A program made the translations under genes and the position numbers. From Gammaproteobacteria bacterium UBA3498 (lineage in GTDB: Bacteria; Pseudomonadota; Gammaproteobacteria; Pseudomonadales; Pseudohongiellaceae): a stretch of 13,732 nucleotides of DNA. Below, one piece after another: positions 1 to 6,106 of the stretch; position 1 is the first letter of the stretch, and the number at the start of each line of letters is the position of its first letter. The stretch lies in the NCBI GenBank assembly GCA_002377605.1, contig DFQD01000125.1, positions 1 to 13,732 of the forward strand, read 5' to 3'. The notes under the pieces were generated by a model that was given only the letters and a program-made list of their open reading frames with translations, was not told the DNA's origin and ran no database searches.

Positions 1-45
1 TTTCATAACTAATTAGGTCATATTGACCAGTCAAATAACTAATAG

Positions 46-1056
46 ATGCGAATACGATTCTTAAAGTATTTAAGCGCCATTCTGCTTTCCATGAATGTAG
101 TAATTAGCGCTCAAGAAAACCCACCTGAAGAACAGGGTCCAGAAGTCACTGAGGCGCGCGCTCTGGAAATTTCGCGGGAGCTATCCACCCGTCAGACTGC
201 CATTGAGAACATCCAGAGCGATCTAGGAATTTATGATCCGTCGTTAATTGAAGCTTATGGTGACATGGGTCGTTTCTATTCAGAATTAGAAGATTATGAA
301 AATGCCATTCGCCTCTATACAGAGGCACTGCAAATCGCTCGTATCAATACTGGCTTATACAGTCCTCAACAAATTCCGATTCTCGATTCGCTAATCGAAG
401 CAAATAGTCGCAGCACTGATTGGCAAGAAGTCGACGACTTCCAAGAACTTTATTACCTGATCAATTCGCGGATTTATGAGCTTACGGAGATTGAATATAT
501 TGCTGCAGCAGAAATATATGGTGCGTGGAAGTTGCGAGTTGTCAGGGAAAATTTATTGGATCAATCACGTTTTAGCTTGCTTAGCACAGCAGAAAATTTA
601 AGTGATTTCTATGCCCGTACTATCCAAAGACTAGAATTAATTCCGGATGTGAGACGAGAAGATTTAATCACCGTAATCTACGGTAAATCCCAGGCTGATT
701 TGACCCTTGCCCGAGTTGTGGCCTCAACTCCCTATTCTGCTTTCGAGGGAACCGAAAGTCAGTTCATTAGTCAGGTACGCTGTACTAATGTACGCACTGT
801 TTCAGGTCAGGTGACACGGCAGTGTTATACAGTTCAGGTAGAGAACCCACGGTATCGACTTTCTCAGCGGGATGCTAAGCGGTTTGCATTACAACGCCAT
901 ACCCGAGAGATTTCGCGCTCAATTGAAAGACTTGAAGGGATTAAAAACACCAGTTCCGAGCTCACTTCAGGCGAAAGGCAGGAAATCGACAACCAAATAG
1001 CGCTGCTGGTGGCTGAATCAGAACAATTAGTCCGATCTTCCGGCAGGCTGTTTTAA
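46..1056 (+). CDS. Secreted TPR-repeat protein of unknown function
   Basis: I do not recognise a specific family. Residues 1-22 form a Sec-type signal peptide (basic start RIRFLKY, hydrophobic core, likely cleavage near ISAQ-EN), so the protein is probably periplasmic. Residues about 67-100 form a tetratricopeptide-type helix pair, with the pattern AYGDMGRFYSELEDYENAIR followed by LYTEALQIAR; more degenerate helical repeats appear to follow to about residue 200. Cys246 and Cys260 are the only cysteines and could form a disulfide in the periplasm. The C-terminal part (about 275-330) is charged and helical, perhaps coiled coil. TPR proteins usually act as scaffolds for other proteins; no partner can be named here. 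The ATG directly follows an in-frame TAG, so no longer start is possible, and there is no clear Shine-Dalgarno sequence. Coding is well supported by the signal peptide and the long frame; the function is unknown. Confidence 0.85.
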   Translation: MRIRFLKYLSAILLSMNVVISAQENPPEEQGPEVTEARALEISRELSTRQTAIENIQSDLGIYDPSLIEAYGDMGRFYSELEDYENAIRLYTEALQIARINTGLYSPQQIPILDSLIEANSRSTDWQEVDDFQELYYLINSRIYELTEIEYIAAAEIYGAWKLRVVRENLLDQSRFSLLSTAENLSDFYARTIQRLELIPDVRREDLITVIYGKSQADLTLARVVASTPYSAFEGTESQFISQVRCTNVRTVSGQVTRQCYTVQVENPRYRLSQRDAKRFALQRHTREISRSIERLEGIKNTSSELTSGERQEIDNQIALLVAESEQLVRSSGRLF

Positions 1057-1166
1057 TCCGCGAGTAGAAGCAGCTGCTTTTTCCATCCCTATTTAATGCC
1101 CAAATACCCTATTTTCGGACAATTTTGCTGGAATTTTTTCCCCACAAAAGGTACAAAAGAACCCGT

Positions 1167-1189
1167 TGAGCCGAGCTATTGTCGGCTCA
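1167..1189 (+). promoter_or_regulatory. Hairpin in the leader of the peroxiredoxin gene
   Basis: TGAGCCGA (1167-1174) and TCGGCTCA (1182-1189) are perfect 8-bp inverted arms around a 7-nt loop, ending 26 nt before the ATG at 1216. No T-tract follows on the plus strand (it is followed by GCCTCAAAAAA) and none on the minus strand, so it is not a normal intrinsic terminator. It may be a 5' UTR structure or a protein-binding site of the downstream gene. The structure is visible in the sequence; the role is a guess. Confidence 0.4.
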
Positions 1190-1205
1190 GCCTCAAAAAA
1201 TAACT

Positions 1206-1212
1206 GGAGGAG
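1206..1212 (+). promoter_or_regulatory. Strong ribosome binding site of the selenoprotein peroxiredoxin
   Basis: GGAGGAG lies 3 nt before the ATG at 1216, or 5 nt if only the GGAGG core is counted. It fixes the start of the peroxiredoxin reading frame. The second half of the gene, at the in-frame ATG 1438, has no comparable site, which argues against independent translation of that half. Confidence 0.8.
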
Positions 1213-1215
1213 ATT

Positions 1216-1758
1216 ATGTCTCATTTTGCCAATCGGCTAACTCGAGTCCTTCTGTCCGCTTTAGTGGCAATTTTTGCACTTGGGGGTCAGTTTGCGGCAG
1301 CTCTTGAAGAAGGCGATAAAGCGCCTGATTTCTCGCTGCAAGCTTCTGATGGTGAAACCTACACGCTTTCTCAGTTCGCTGGTGACAAGCCTGTAGTTAT
1401 TGCCTTCTTTCCCAAAGCCTTTACCGGTGGCTGAACTATGCAATGTAAAGCGCTGCGTGACAGTGCCAGAGAAATTCAGAGTTTCGACGTTGCATACTTT
1501 ATGGCCAGTGTAGATACGCTGGAAGACAACACAGCTTTTGCCGCTGAGCATGAAGCTAATTTTCCAATCCTTGCAGATCCTGAAAAGGAAATGACTGGTG
1601 AATATGACGTTCTGATGGAAGTCGGATTTGCTAATCGCTGGACGTTCTACATAGATACGGATGGCACAATCCTTAAGATCGATAAGGAAACTAACCCAGC
1701 AACGGCGGGACGAGACCTAGTAGCTAATATGAACGAGCTAGGTTTCAATAAGATCTAG
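1216..1758 (+). CDS. Exported AhpC/TSA-family peroxiredoxin with selenocysteine (UGA at 1432-1434) in the active site
   Basis: This is one reading frame of 181 codons with a single internal TGA, read here as selenocysteine 73. Residues 1-29 are a signal peptide (core VLLSALVAIFALGG, AxA-like cleavage near FAAA), so the enzyme should act in the periplasm. Residues 31-180 are a thioredoxin-fold peroxiredoxin: EGDKAPDFSL, then FFPKAFTGG-U-TMQC. Pro66, Thr70 and Sec73 match the catalytic P-x-x-x-T-x-x-C motif exactly, and Arg141 in RWTFYIDTDG matches the conserved active-site arginine. Cys77, four residues after Sec73, is a candidate resolving residue. Such enzymes reduce hydrogen peroxide or organic peroxides using thiol donors. 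Sec-containing peroxiredoxins are a known class in bacteria; an exported one is less usual. A SECIS-like hairpin follows the UGA. The alternative is a Cys-to-stop mutation or sequencing error, but the exact position and the hairpin favour Sec. Translation depends on sel genes not seen in this window. Confidence 0.87.
1437..1496 (+). promoter_or_regulatory. Candidate bacterial SECIS element after the in-frame UGA
   Basis: The core is a 6-bp hairpin, GCGCTG (1450-1455), loop CGTGA (1456-1460), CAGTGC (1461-1466), with one G-U pair. The apical loop begins 21 nt after the UGA and has a G as its second base. Both features agree with the bacterial SECIS consensus as I remember it (small apical stem-loop, G early in the loop, loop roughly 16-37 nt past the UGA), the site bound by SelB. 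In addition, TATGCAATGT (1437-1446) can pair with ACGTTGCATA (1487-1496) over 10 bp with one wobble, enclosing the hairpin right beside the UGA. That outer helix may be chance. Pairings were found by eye, with no folding energy computed. Confidence 0.7.
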
Positions 1759-1784
1759 TCCGCTAGATTAACTAGTTAGATAAG

Positions 1785-1819
1785 AACCCGATTGCCTCCA
1801 GGCGATCGGGTTTTTGTTT
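1785..1819 (+). terminator. Intrinsic terminator of the peroxiredoxin gene
   Basis: A 12-bp stem (1785-1796 with 1801-1812, one G-T wobble) closes a TCCA loop and runs into TTTTTGTTT. It lies 26 nt after the stop codon at 1756-1758. Because it follows the second half of the interrupted gene, it fits a single intact transcript through the UGA. Confidence 0.9.
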
Positions 1820-2150
1820 GAATAGAATAATTGAAACTAAGTCCAGAAATAACGATCTAATAGTTAACACTTCTTGTTTTGAGTGCGTCTAAGTATTTGA
1901 TAAAGAATCAAATTCAGCACATTGAGTAACGCTCATTTGCAGAGCAAATGCGAGGAACAAAAATACAGGGGAAATTGCACTTTTATGTATGCCATTATTT
2001 TCCTTAAGGCAGAGAGAAATTTTTTGGAGAAATTATGTCTAAATTGTGGTGTATCGTGTCTTCATTCTTATGGTTCGAGTTTTAAGTTGTGGCCGAATTA
2101 GCCCTATGCCAAAATACTCGCACTGCTTTAGGTAGGGGCGGGCAGTAATC
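1820..2150. other. Intergenic region without a convincing gene
   Basis: The gap between the terminator and the DUF3014 gene is AT-rich and probably carries the promoter for the next two genes, but I cannot pick a convincing -35/-10 pair. It contains a perfect inverted repeat, CATTTGC (1934-1940), AGA, GCAAATG (1944-1950), and a 16-codon ORF at 2035-2085 described separately. I see no tRNA, riboswitch or long ORF on either strand. Confidence 0.5.
2035..2085 (+). CDS. Possible 16-residue small peptide upstream of the DUF3014 gene
   Basis: An ATG preceded by TTGGAGAAATT (GGAG, suitably spaced) opens a frame encoding MSKLWCIVSSFLWFEF and a TAA stop, 65 nt before the DUF3014 start. The peptide is hydrophobic, with two Trp and one Cys, like some small membrane or leader peptides. 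No attenuator hairpin follows it that I can see. ORFs this short arise often by chance, so the call rests only on the ribosome binding site and the composition. Confidence 0.2.
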   Translation: MSKLWCIVSSFLWFEF

Positions 2151-3077
2151 ATGTCTAAATCCGGTCTTTTTGCAATCGCAGCAGTGGCAATATTTACACT
2201 GTTATCACTCGTATATTTCGCGGCTACGCTTGAGACTCAGCAAGGCACCACAACCGTCTTGATTGAACCGCCTGTGCCTGCGTTACAACCAGCAGAGCCA
2301 GCAGAAAGTCCGATTCTTAATCAACAGTCAAACTCACCCTTACCGCAAATTCGAATCCAACCTCAGGAAGAGCCACCTGCCGTTGCCGTAACTGCTATAG
2401 AAGAAGTAGAAGTCGCTCCGCCTCCGGAAGAAGTGGAGATAGAAGAGCTAGAACCAGAACTAGAAGTAATTGAAGGAGACAATGTCGACGTTATACAGCT
2501 ACCCTCGCTTAACGGCTCCGACTCTTTTGTGTTCGACGGATTAAGAGCGATTCAGAACGGTACTGCTCTTGTTGATCTGTTAGCTCGAGATCAGATCGTC
2601 AGAAAGTTTGTGGTCTTCGTTGAAAATATTAGTCGCGGTGAATTTCCGCAAACCGCATTGCCTTATCGAGCCCTAGGCCAGGAAATGCCGGTTAGAAATA
2701 TAGACGATAATTTGTTCGTTATGGATGGATCGGCTCATGGAAGATTTAGCTATGCGGTACAAACATTTGTATCTCTGGATACCGAGGCAGCGATGGCTTT
2801 TTACCGAACGCTGTCACCACTCTTTCAACAGGCCTATGCAGAGATTGGTTTTAGAAATGTAAGTTTCGATGACACACTGCGAGCAGCAATAAATAATGTT
2901 CTTCGCACTACTAATATGGAAGGCCCTTATCAGTTAGTAAGACCATCAATCATGTACTTGTATGCAGATGCCTCCATTGAAAACCTGCAGGAAGTTCATA
3001 AACAACTAATTCGCATTGGTCCAGACAATACAATCTTGTTGAAAGCAAAGTTGCGCGAATTCGTTGCGCTTCTTTAA
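2151..3077 (+). CDS. Membrane-anchored DUF3014 domain protein
   Basis: Residues 4-26 form one transmembrane helix (signal anchor), followed by a Pro/Glu-rich linker (about 36-110, including VEVAPPPEEVEIEELEPELE) that would span part of the periplasm. Residues about 117-308 match the DUF3014 family as I know it: the opening LPSLNGSDSFV, then LLARDQIVRKFVVFVENISRG, LDTEAAMAFYRTLSPLFQQA, the block EGPYQLVRPSIMYLYAD, and the ending RIGPDNTILLKAKLREFVA. The function of this family is unknown. The length (308) is normal for it. A G-rich site (AGGGG at 2134-2138) lies about 12 nt before the ATG. The next gene starts 9 nt after the stop, so the two are likely co-transcribed, although no functional link is known. 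Confidence 0.88.
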   Translation: MSKSGLFAIAAVAIFTLLSLVYFAATLETQQGTTTVLIEPPVPALQPAEPAESPILNQQSNSPLPQIRIQPQEEPPAVAVTAIEEVEVAPPPEEVEIEELEPELEVIEGDNVDVIQLPSLNGSDSFVFDGLRAIQNGTALVDLLARDQIVRKFVVFVENISRGEFPQTALPYRALGQEMPVRNIDDNLFVMDGSAHGRFSYAVQTFVSLDTEAAMAFYRTLSPLFQQAYAEIGFRNVSFDDTLRAAINNVLRTTNMEGPYQLVRPSIMYLYADASIENLQEVHKQLIRIGPDNTILLKAKLREFVALL

Positions 3078-3086
3078 ACTTACCCC

Positions 3087-3935
3087 ATGCCGAAAATCAA
3101 TTCATCTCTGGTTGATACCGAATGGGTCGCTGCAAATCTGGGTAACGATTCTATCGTTGTGCTTGATGCGTCAGTAGCTCCGGTTGTGCCAGGTTATGCC
3201 TCAATAAATACTGAAGAGAACTTTGCTGTAATTCCTGGCGCACGCCGCTTCGACTACGACGGTGTTGTGTGTAAGCCAAATAGTTCATTACCTCATATGA
3301 TGCCAACTGCAGAATTGTTTCAGGAGGAAGTTCGAAAACTTGGTGTGAGCTCTGACAGCATAGTCATTGTCTATGACGATGTTGGCCTATATGCCAGTCC
3401 CCGAGCTTGGTGGATGTTTCGTGCCATGGGCCACGAAAGAGTTGCCGTGCTCAATGGTGGCTTGCCTAAGTGGATTAATGAAGGAAGAGAGTCTTTTGAT
3501 GCTTACGCCGAAGTTGAGCTCGGGAATTTTGTCGCAAACTTAGATAAAGATCTCTTTTGCGATTTCGAAGTGGTTTTAAAAGCATTGGGTGATCCGAGCT
3601 GTGAAATTTTAGATGCACGATCAGAGGCTCGATTTAAAGGAGAGGCACCAGAGCCGAGACCAGGAGTACGCAGAGGACATATGCCAAATGCTAAGAACTT
3701 GCCTTTCCCGCAAGTTTTGGACGGAGGAGAACTTAAATCTGCTGCTGAATTGGAAGAAGTGTTTGCGAATCTTGTAGAGAAGAATCAGAAAATTGTTACT
3801 AGCTGTGGTTCAGGAATCACTGCGTGCATCTTAACTCTTGCAGCAAATGTTGCGGGTTATGAAAATCTTTCCGTTTACGATGGTAGCTGGTCGGAATGGG
3901 GACTCCCTTCAAAACTTCCTGTAGTAACTGATTAA
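3087..3935 (+). CDS. sseA: 3-mercaptopyruvate sulfurtransferase (tandem rhodanese)
   Basis: A two-domain rhodanese of 282 residues, the usual length for the family. The inactive N-terminal domain covers about residues 5-135 (VVLDAS, PGARRFDYD, SIVIVYDDVGLYASPRAWWMF, VLNGGLPKW). The catalytic C-terminal domain covers about 155-280 (ILDARSEARFKG, PGVRRGHMPNAKNLPF) and carries the active-site loop CGSGITAC with Cys240. The CG-S-G-(V/I)-T-A loop is typical of 3-mercaptopyruvate sulfurtransferases rather than thiosulfate-specific rhodaneses. The enzyme moves sulfane sulfur from 3-mercaptopyruvate to thiols or cyanide in the cytoplasm; there is no signal peptide. The start lies 9 nt after the DUF3014 stop and has no visible Shine-Dalgarno sequence, so translation may be coupled to the gene before. 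The family call is firm; the donor preference is inferred from the loop. Confidence 0.92.
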   Translation: MPKINSSLVDTEWVAANLGNDSIVVLDASVAPVVPGYASINTEENFAVIPGARRFDYDGVVCKPNSSLPHMMPTAELFQEEVRKLGVSSDSIVIVYDDVGLYASPRAWWMFRAMGHERVAVLNGGLPKWINEGRESFDAYAEVELGNFVANLDKDLFCDFEVVLKALGDPSCEILDARSEARFKGEAPEPRPGVRRGHMPNAKNLPFPQVLDGGELKSAAELEEVFANLVEKNQKIVTSCGSGITACILTLAANVAGYENLSVYDGSWSEWGLPSKLPVVTD

Positions 3936-3959
3936 AAGTTAAAAGCAAGATAAAAAAGA

Positions 3960-3991
3960 AAGCCCTTCGAGTATGTTTACTCGAAGGGCTT
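3960..3991. terminator. Bidirectional terminator between sseA and the cupin gene
   Basis: A perfect 14-bp stem (3960-3973 with 3978-3991) closes a TGTT loop. On the minus strand it runs into TTCTTTTTT, a good T-tract for the cupin gene that ends at 4050. On the plus strand it runs into TTCGTTAATT, weaker but placed 25 nt after the sseA stop. It probably serves both convergent genes. Confidence 0.88.
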
Positions 3992-4049
3992 CGTTAATTA
4001 GGTGCTAAATTAATTCTGAGACCGAATAGATGTCTTCAGAGTATTTCAA

Positions 4050-4514
4050 TTATTGTCCGGGTTGTGGAATCTGCGTCGTAATAACAGGACCCATTCCCAT
4101 AATCTGCACAATCACTTCCTCGTCTTTCGCCATGTCATAGTGGTGACCTTCTGGTGGTTGGTAAATAAATGTGCCTTCAGGAACCGCTAACATATCATCG
4201 GGATTATAGATGTCAGCTTTCGGTCCCCAGGATGTATACCAGGTACCTTTTATTACAGTGATATAACGAGCCGTGCTGTGATAGTGGGGTCGACTTCCTG
4301 CTCCAGGCGGGAAAGTAATGCGAATGACATAAAGGCCGGGCTTGGATGGATCACCGTAGATGGTTTCACTTCGGGCTCCACCCTGAAATAAGTCATCTGG
4401 AGTCGCGATAATGAATCCCAAATCATCTGGCTGTACGCTTTGTGCGGTGGATGTTTGGAGCGAAAACATAGCGAGCATACATATTGCGAACAGTCCGTGC
4501 ATTATTAGTTTCAT
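4050..4514 (-). CDS. Secreted single-domain cupin protein
   Basis: Residues 1-24 are a signal peptide (hydrophobic core LFAICMLAMFSL, likely cleavage at STA-QS), so the protein is probably periplasmic. Residues about 60-140 form a cupin beta-barrel. Motif 1 is seen as G-SRPHYHSTARYITVIKG with His77 and His79; the metal-binding Glu expected after the HxH is replaced by Arg83/Tyr84. Motif 2 is seen as PPEGHHYDMA with His124/His125. A conserved-looking ending VQIMGMGPV follows. The substrate is unknown; metal binding through three histidines remains possible. AGAGGA lies about 7 nt before the ATG. The gene diverges from the permease operon across a 293-nt gap, so the two could share regulation, but a link is not shown. 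Confidence 0.85.
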   Translation of the reverse strand: MKLIMHGLFAICMLAMFSLQTSTAQSVQPDDLGFIIATPDDLFQGGARSETIYGDPSKPGLYVIRITFPPGAGSRPHYHSTARYITVIKGTWYTSWGPKADIYNPDDMLAVPEGTFIYQPPEGHHYDMAKDEEVIVQIMGMGPVITTQIPQPGQ

Positions 4515-4660
4515 TGTTCTTTCCTCTTTTTATATGAGCTATTTCGGTACAGATTAACTAAATTCTGACTCAAGTCATAGGTTTATCGATCACCTGCCGG
4601 GCTGATAAACGTGCTTGTTTTATAGGCGGAAGCATCGTTACAACTACTACCTTTAATGAC

Positions 4661-4678
4661 AGCAATAGTATTACTGCT
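4661..4678. promoter_or_regulatory. Imperfect dyad in the divergent cupin/permease region
   Basis: AGCAATA, G, TATT, AC, TGCT forms an imperfect inverted repeat about midway between the divergent cupin and permease genes (gap 4515-4807), a natural place for an operator. Another short inverted repeat, AGGCTT / AAGCCT (4743-4748 / 4755-4760), lies nearer the permease. I found no convincing promoter hexamers. The region is AT-rich, so the dyad could be chance. Confidence 0.2.
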
Positions 4679-4807
4679 CATATTATGATTAATCTCAATA
4701 CGTAGAATAATTACTACTTACCGACACTCACTAAGCGATTCGAGGCTTTCGGCCAAGCCTTGTATAGGCTAGCATGCGCTTTTAGTTGCAATATTTAAGT
4801 TTCCGGC

Positions 4808-6106
4808 TTGAGTAATTTTACTGATCATCTAGATGAAAGTGCCCGTAAGATTGTAACAGAGGACGAGACCGTATCCGGCTGGTCAGTTGGCCTCGTGTTA
4901 TTCGGTATCTGCCTGACTCTTCCTACCTTATATACCGGTGCAATTACTTCAGAAAATTTAGGATTTATTGGTACGGCCAAAGCCATAGGGTTGGCCAGTC
5001 TAGTGCTAGCATTGATGTCTATACCGGCAGCCATTGTTGGCGCTCAGACGAGATTGAGTAGTTACCTGATCTACCTTTTTGTGTTTGGTAAAAAAGGATC
5101 TGACTACGTAAATGGATTGTTAGGATTAACCCTTCTTGGGTGGTTCGCAGTTACTGCAGGATTTTTTGGTGAAACCCTGCACATCGCTTTTATAGAATTC
5201 TTTGGTGCTTCTCCGCCTACTTGGTTGCTCACACTAATATCGAGCGCATTGATTATTATTACAACAATTTTTGGATTTAAGGCAATCGATCGACTGGCGC
5301 TGTTTGCAGTACCGCTGCTTATTCTTTTTCTGATTTATGTATGTAATTTGTCATTGGGTGAAATTAATTTCTCTGCAGTGTTGGAGATAGAAGGGTCGGA
5401 TCCGAGTTATTTCACTACCGCTGTTTCTACGATTATTGGATCTCTGATCGTTGGTGTGGTCTTAATGCCTGACCTTGCGCGCTATGCAAGATCGACTAAG
5501 GACTGCATCACAGCATCTTTTCTTGGGAATGGGATCGGCAATAGTTTTTCCATGATGATTGGCGTTATTCCTGCCATGGGAACCGGATTACTGGATCCTA
5601 TGGCTTACATGATAGCCTTGGGATTGGTTGGCAGTGCCTTTATCGTTTTAGTATTTGCAACATGGACCACCAACAGCGTGAACCTTTACAGCACTACTCT
5701 GGCTATTGCTGTTATTAAGACGAAGACACCAGAATGGAAGCTTGCCATTACTTGCGGTGTTCTGGGGACTACGCTAGCAATTATTGGAGTGACCGAATAC
5801 TTCGTAGAATTTTTGGAATGGCTTGGTGTGATTGTTCCACCAGTTGCTGGCATTTATTTAACTGATTACTTTTTCCTGAAACAGAATAAATATTCCCTCG
5901 ATTTAAAAGATGAAATTCCTGACTATGATCGTGCTGCTTTAGTCGCGTGGATCGTTGCGACGATTATTTCAATTGCTGCCTTTGGAAATGAAATATCCCT
6001 TACTACTATTCCAAGTTTGGATGCATTACTTGTTACGATCCCCATCTATTTGATCTGTAGTCGCGCTTGGCCTTCCGCGTTACCAAAGTATGAGGTAAAA
6101 GGTTAA
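4808..6106 (+). CDS. NCS1-family (CodB-type) nucleobase or hydantoin permease
   Basis: A polytopic inner-membrane protein of 432 residues with about 12 hydrophobic helices, starting near residue 25 (GWSVGLVLFGICLTLPTLYT). Its length, the N-terminal helix and the segment IIGSLIVGVVLMPDLARYAR match the cytosine/purine permease branch of the NCS1 transporters, which import nucleobases, allantoin or hydantoins with H+ or Na+. The start is TTG: no in-frame ATG or GTG lies between it and the first membrane helix, and the ribosome binding site is weak. The stop overlaps the ATG of the hydantoinase-type gene by one base (TAATG), so this is the first gene of a translationally coupled trio. Given its partners, the cargo may be a hydantoin-like or thiohydantoin-like ring rather than cytosine; the substrate is inference. 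Confidence 0.87.
   Translation: MSNFTDHLDESARKIVTEDETVSGWSVGLVLFGICLTLPTLYTGAITSENLGFIGTAKAIGLASLVLALMSIPAAIVGAQTRLSSYLIYLFVFGKKGSDYVNGLLGLTLLGWFAVTAGFFGETLHIAFIEFFGASPPTWLLTLISSALIIITTIFGFKAIDRLALFAVPLLILFLIYVCNLSLGEINFSAVLEIEGSDPSYFTTAVSTIIGSLIVGVVLMPDLARYARSTKDCITASFLGNGIGNSFSMMIGVIPAMGTGLLDPMAYMIALGLVGSAFIVLVFATWTTNSVNLYSTTLAIAVIKTKTPEWKLAITCGVLGTTLAIIGVTEYFVEFLEWLGVIVPPVAGIYLTDYFFLKQNKYSLDLKDEIPDYDRAALVAWIVATIISIAAFGNEISLTTIPSLDALLVTIPIYLICSRAWPSALPKYEVKG

Noticed and set aside
1067..1085. Palindrome AAGCAGCTGCTT followed by T residues after the TPR gene, as a terminator
   Set aside because: Allowing for a loop, only about 4 bp can pair, too weak to call an intrinsic terminator.
1261..1551. 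A 96-codon ORF on the minus strand across the UGA region
   Set aside because: It is antisense to a clearly conserved peroxiredoxin, has no ribosome binding site and shows no recognisable domain.
1438..1758. The second half of the peroxiredoxin as an independent gene starting at ATG 1438
   Set aside because: It would lack the catalytic residue and the first strands of the fold, and there is no Shine-Dalgarno sequence before it. It is better read as the continuation after selenocysteine.
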